Origin: Poronia punctata
Taxonomy: Eukaryota > Ascomycota > Sordariomycetes > Xylariales > Xylariaceae
NCBI GenBank assembly: GCA_022579005.1
Contig: MU401593.1
Location: 35,125-99,124 of the forward strand
Direction: 5' to 3'
DNA length: 64,000 nucleotides
Below, piece after piece: positions 59,838-64,000 of the stretch (positions are counted from its first letter, which is position 1; each line of letters begins with the position of its first letter). The notes under the pieces were generated by a model, which ran no database searches, was not told the origin of the DNA, and was given only the letters and a program-made list of their open reading frames with translations. Both the position numbers and the translations under genes were made by a program.

Positions 59838-60299
59838 TCAGTAACCCTCCTCCTCCTCCTCATCCTCCCCCTCCTCACCCTCATCCTCCTTACTCCCTCC
59901 TTCATCAAACCCACCACCGCAATCACACCTATTACCCCTATACAACCTCCTAATAACTTGCAGCTCCTCATAAAACTCCCAAGTAAACCACCTATCAATA
60001 ACGAAATCCTTTCCCGCCGTATTAACATGTTCCCAATACTCGGGCATGAACGCGGCCCTCCCCCAATTGACCATGCAGATCTCATCTTTCTCAGCATCAT
60101 AGATTGCATTCTCTGGTCTGAATGCCCCGTGCGTAAACACGGGCTTCTTGTTGTTGTCTTGTTGTAGTAGAAGTTTGAGCTGAGAGGGGTCTATACATCG
60201 GTTACAGTAATCGCATTCGAAACGTCGACAAAACGCATCCGTGAATTCTTCCGCAGTGTAAAAAGGTCTGTTGGTCCGGCTAGGGGTTAATGTGATCAC
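59838..60299 (-). pseudogene. Truncated, catalytically degenerate APH-type kinase relic
   Basis: The minus-strand frame runs from GTG at 60299 to the stop at 59838, about 153 codons. It contains the C-terminal catalytic half of an APH/choline-kinase-like protein: PVFTHGAFRPENAIYD corresponds to the catalytic loop, whose consensus is HGD followed later by N, and MVNWGRAAFMPEYWEH to the DWG metal-binding stretch. The catalytic Asp reads Ala, and the metal-binding Asp reads Asn. The N-terminal lobe (ATP-binding) is absent: the frame ends where the AT-rich block starts. An acidic Glu-rich tail follows the domain. The D-to-N change is a G-to-A transition, consistent with RIP; D-to-A is not. A real but divergent pseudokinase cannot be excluded, yet the truncation argues for a relic. 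Confidence 0.6.
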
Positions 60300-63200
60300 A
60301 ACACGTTACTATTTGTAGTACTATATTAACTTGATTAATAAAAAAGAAAAGGAAGTTATAAGGACTTTTTTTAGCAAGTTTTATATAGCTATAAAGGTTT
60401 ATAATTAATTAAAACCTATTAGCAATACAAGAAAAACACGTATACCCTACGTATTTAATACGTAAAGAACGCGTACTTTATTTATACTAGTTACGTACTA
60501 TATACGTATACTGCGCGTATACTTCCTTAATAAAGTAAGTTTAACGCAATTTATAACAAATATATAAAAAACTAAATATTTATATTTATAAAATATTTAC
60601 GTTCTAATAGTTTTAATATAGTTAATAAGGTTAAAGGTATTAAAAAAAATTTTAATACTTGCTATTTTTCTTTTAACTACATTTTTATTTTTTTATACTT
60701 TTATTTTTAATTTATAGGCAATTTACTATTGCTTCGATTTTTATTTATATTTAATTTATTATAATAAAAGACTTAAGTACTTAGTTAAAAGTCCTTTTTA
60801 TAAACAAATTTACAAGGTTATTTTTTTTATTAATTTAATATACTTTTATAATTTCTTTTTTTTTATAAAATTTTTATAGCAATATTATATTAATTATAAA
60901 GCGTTTTTTTTATATACTTTTAAGTTTTATAAAACACTAGTAAAGCAACTTAAAATTAGTATAAAGTACTAAAAAAATTAAAAGTAATTTAAGTACTTTA
61001 AAAATTAAGTATAAAGTAGTATATAAAGTAATAGCACTATTAATTTTATTAACTATATTATATAGTTTACTAGTAAAAATAAATTAAGTAACGCGCTTAT
61101 ATTTATTTAAATTTTAGTATTGTTGGAATATTGGTAACAACACTACAGCTAAGAACGCGGCTTAGGCCGCTAAGGCTGCGGGAGTTAGGCTGACCTAACT
61201 AAGTGGACAGGGCACTTGTTAGCTATATAGTGGCTGACTTATAGCTTGGACACTAGCAGAGTTTTTTTAGCCTTTTTAATTTTAATTAAATTAGTTGGCT
61301 TTGTATAAAGACGATATAAAAGGGAATTGTGCCTTAGCTATAATTTCCGACTAAAAACTAAAATAATTATATAAAACTAATTTAGAGAATAAAATTTATT
61401 ATTATTTGTTTTATATATTGTTTATTGCTTTATTTTTTTTATTTTATAAAAAAACAAAGTTTTTAGCTATATATATTTATTGTACGTATAAAGAACAGAG
61501 TACTCCTTGTTTTTTAGTAAAAAAACTAATACTAATTAGTTGTTATTTTTAATAATATACGTTATTATTTATTAACAATAAATTAGCAAAGCACTTTAAT
61601 AAACAAGATTTTTTAAGATATTATTGTACAAAGTAATACTGCTTTGCAAGATGCTTTATATAAAAAGATTTTCTTTAAATCTTGCAATATTATTTTAAGC
61701 TTTGCCCTTTTTTAAGCAAAGGACGTGCAGCTTATATAAGCTTGCAAGTAAGCATTTTTATACCTCTTATTTTTTTTTATTGTATAAATTGCTACAATAG
61801 CTAAAAACAAAAGCTAGTTTTTAGACGCTTAAAAGGATTATATTGCTAAGAACACTACTAGTAGTACTTAAGGTCTTTATGCTTTTATATACAAAGACAT
61901 TTTTATAGGTTTAAACGTTAACATTAAGGTTTAAAGAAACTATGTTAACTTTAACTACTTTAACGCAAAATTTTAGCTTAACTAGCTATTTAATAAAAAA
62001 ATAGTTATAATGTATATAGCTAAATGCTTATATAACTATATACAAAACAGCAGACTTTTTATAAATAGCTTTGCGCATAATTATTAGGCAGACTTTAAAG
62101 GCTAGGACCAGAATATTTTTAAAATAGTTAAAAACAATTTTTAAAAAAAGCTTTAAAATTAGGTTTAAAAAAAAGTCCTTACGTTTACTTCTAAGGAAAA
62201 CTTGTATATAGGGAAATTAGAAGAATTTTTACAGTTTGCGGCCACTGTACAATTTATAACAGTATCCCTAGTCGTACTACTATACCTACTTATCTTGTAA
62301 CTGTTAACCTTTATTTAACCTATACCTGAACTTGCACTTGTTTTTATACCTGTACTTATACTTATATTTGCACTTATACTTGCAGTAGAGCTTATATTTA
62401 CAACTGTACTAGTACCTATGCTTGCGGCTGCATAAGCAGCTTGTCTTTATATAAAAACATTTACTTTGTTGTACTACTAATAGCTAAACTTTTTATACTA
62501 AATATAACTTTAAAAGGTACGTTTTTTTATTAAAGGACAAGATTAACCTTTAGTACCTAGTATAATAAATCTGCTAAATAACGCTAGACTTTATTAATAG
62601 CAATAGCTTTATAAACAAGGGTATAGTAATAGCTAATACTTATTAGCAACCTTTTTTTAAAAGGATATATACTTTTAAAGATATAGTATAAGAGACCTTT
62701 ATATAAGAATATTTTAAATATTAACGCTAGCACTGTATAAAGGTACTATTAACTTGCTTTTATTTAAGCTAGTTTATTTAGACTAAGTTAAGCCGGAGCT
62801 TTTTATAGTATTTAATAAAACATAGCAAAAGGACTAGAACTATATAAAATAACTATATAACATTTTATTTAATAAAATACGTATTTTTATAACTACGTAT
62901 AAAAGACTTAGTTTTTATTTAACATAGTACTATATTGTTTTTTTAATAATTTTTTAAAATTGTACAAAGTAGTACTATATTAATTATATTAAACTAATAA
63001 AAAAATAAAATAAAATGTATAATACGCTTAACGTATATTTTAATACTTATATTAACTATAACTAGTATTAAACTAATTAAACTACAATAACTTTTATATA
63101 AATTAAGAATAAAAACCTAAAAAAGTCTAACTTAAAAGCGCTTAAATTATTATTTAATAAACTTTAACTTATATAATAGGTATTAAAACTAAGGTTTAAT

Positions 63201-64000
63201 AGTAAGATTTTTTTGCATACAACTATTATATAAGCATATACTAAAGTTGTTAAGCTTAAGCTAGCGCTTATTGCTTAAAAAGCAATAAGCAAAGCTTTAA
63301 TATTTAACTTATAAGCAGCAATATAAGTTGCTACTAATAAACAAACAACTTAATACTTAACGTATAAAAAACTAGCTAATATTAACTATATTAACTAAAA
63401 GTATAATTATAATTAAGCTTAGAAGTTATTTAAACAACGTATAAAAGAATACTTAAAAAAAAGTAAATTTACTTTTTTTAAACCTACTTTTTATATATTT
63501 ACTTTTTAAGCAGCGTAGTTTAAGTAGTATGCTATATAATAATACTTTATATACAAAAAGCTAAACTATAAGTTATATAACTATTTAAAAGAAAAAAAGA
63601 ATAAGGCTTATACTTTGTATATTATAGCATATAAGGATTATAATATTTTTATTGCTAATAACATTAACGCGTACATTTAAAAGTATAAAAAAATAAAAGT
63701 TAAAAAGCTATTAGATAATAATAATAACATAGCTAACAATTTTAATTTTAAAAAAGGTAACTAAGCTATTTAATTTTTAATAAAAGCTGCCTACTTTTAT
63801 TATACTATAAAAGAAAATATTTACTAGCTTATAGCAAAACTTATAAGCTTAGCAGATTTATTTTTTTTTAAAAATTAGTATACTTGCAAGTATTAAAATA
63901 TTTTATAAAATACTAGTGTAGCTAAAATATTAACTATTAAATACTTGCAAGCTAAAGCCTTTATATAAAAATACTTAAAAACTAAAATTAACTAAACTTT
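60300..64000. repeat. AT-rich, RIP-like degraded block (likely transposon remains)
   Basis: Composition shifts abruptly near 60300 to about four-fifths A+T and stays so to the window end, except for one GC island. No frame longer than about 60 codons is visible. This is the classic look of ascomycete RIP-mutated repeats, in which C-to-T changes favour CpA sites; residual cytosines often sit in CpG-type palindromes such as TACGTA. A stretch at 62310-62430 still shows periodic proline/valine-like codons shifted to leucine/isoleucine. The element family cannot be named from this window. Confidence 0.8.
61121..61400 (+). mobile_element. LTR-like GC island within the RIP block
   Basis: The island begins TGTTGGAATATTGG, which matches the TGTTGGAATA start typical of Ty1/Copia LTRs. 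It carries two short perfect inverted repeats: GCGGC-TTAG-GCCGC at 61157-61170 and AGTTAGG-CTGA-CCTAACT at 61183-61200. A TATAAAAGG promoter-like box lies at 61315-61323. No second copy is seen in the window, so it may be a solo LTR or one end of an element that extends beyond 64000. The 3' boundary is not defined. Confidence 0.4.

Overview
The window reads as a filamentous ascomycete (Pezizomycotina, most likely Sordariomycetes; a Xylariales-like lineage is my guess from general feel, not proof). The evidence is short GT-AG introns of about 50-130 nt, fungal-type proteins (Zn(II)2Cys6 factor, trifunctional TrpC, fungal CorA-like and Mid2-like proteins), and a block of AT-rich, repeat-induced-point-mutation (RIP)-like DNA at the right end. 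No bacterial operons, CRISPR arrays or recognisable rRNA/tRNA genes were seen.

Layout. 1-74 is a poly-C run that looks like a contig edge. 0.7-10.6 kb holds a RAD5-type helicase/ubiquitin ligase, a Lag1-type ceramide synthase, a large unrecognised membrane protein with a low-complexity, internally repeated N-terminus, and the Ran-binding protein RanBP1 (minus strand). 10.6-31.5 kb is sparse: an F-box protein, a long empty stretch, a Zn2Cys6 regulator, a Mid2-like single-pass protein with an unresolved 5' end, a G3BP-like NTF2/RRM/RGG protein and a frame-broken relic of a tetraspan membrane protein gene. 31.5-36.5 kb holds a CorA-like transporter-family protein and a DUF4211 nuclear protein.

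36.9-56.2 kb is a dense housekeeping block: TrpC (tryptophan synthesis) divergent from nucleoporin Nup188; small Tim9 divergent from ribosome-assembly factor Mrt4; U1-70K divergent from mitochondrial ribosomal protein mL43; triosephosphate isomerase divergent from an alpha/beta hydrolase. Spliced models for these were assembled exon by exon and all close in frame. 56.2-60.3 kb thins out to a single-pass membrane protein and a truncated, catalytically degenerate APH-type kinase relic that stops at the edge of the AT-rich block (60.3-64 kb), which contains one LTR-like GC island.

The genes do not form one pathway; they are ordinary core genes plus accessory or decayed loci. I see no obvious new multi-gene system. 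The observations most worth checking are an in-frame cassette-exon candidate inside the U1-70K RRM, the frame-broken tetraspan relic, the kinase relic at the AT boundary, and the legible RIP footprint and hairpin-bearing LTR-like island in the AT block.
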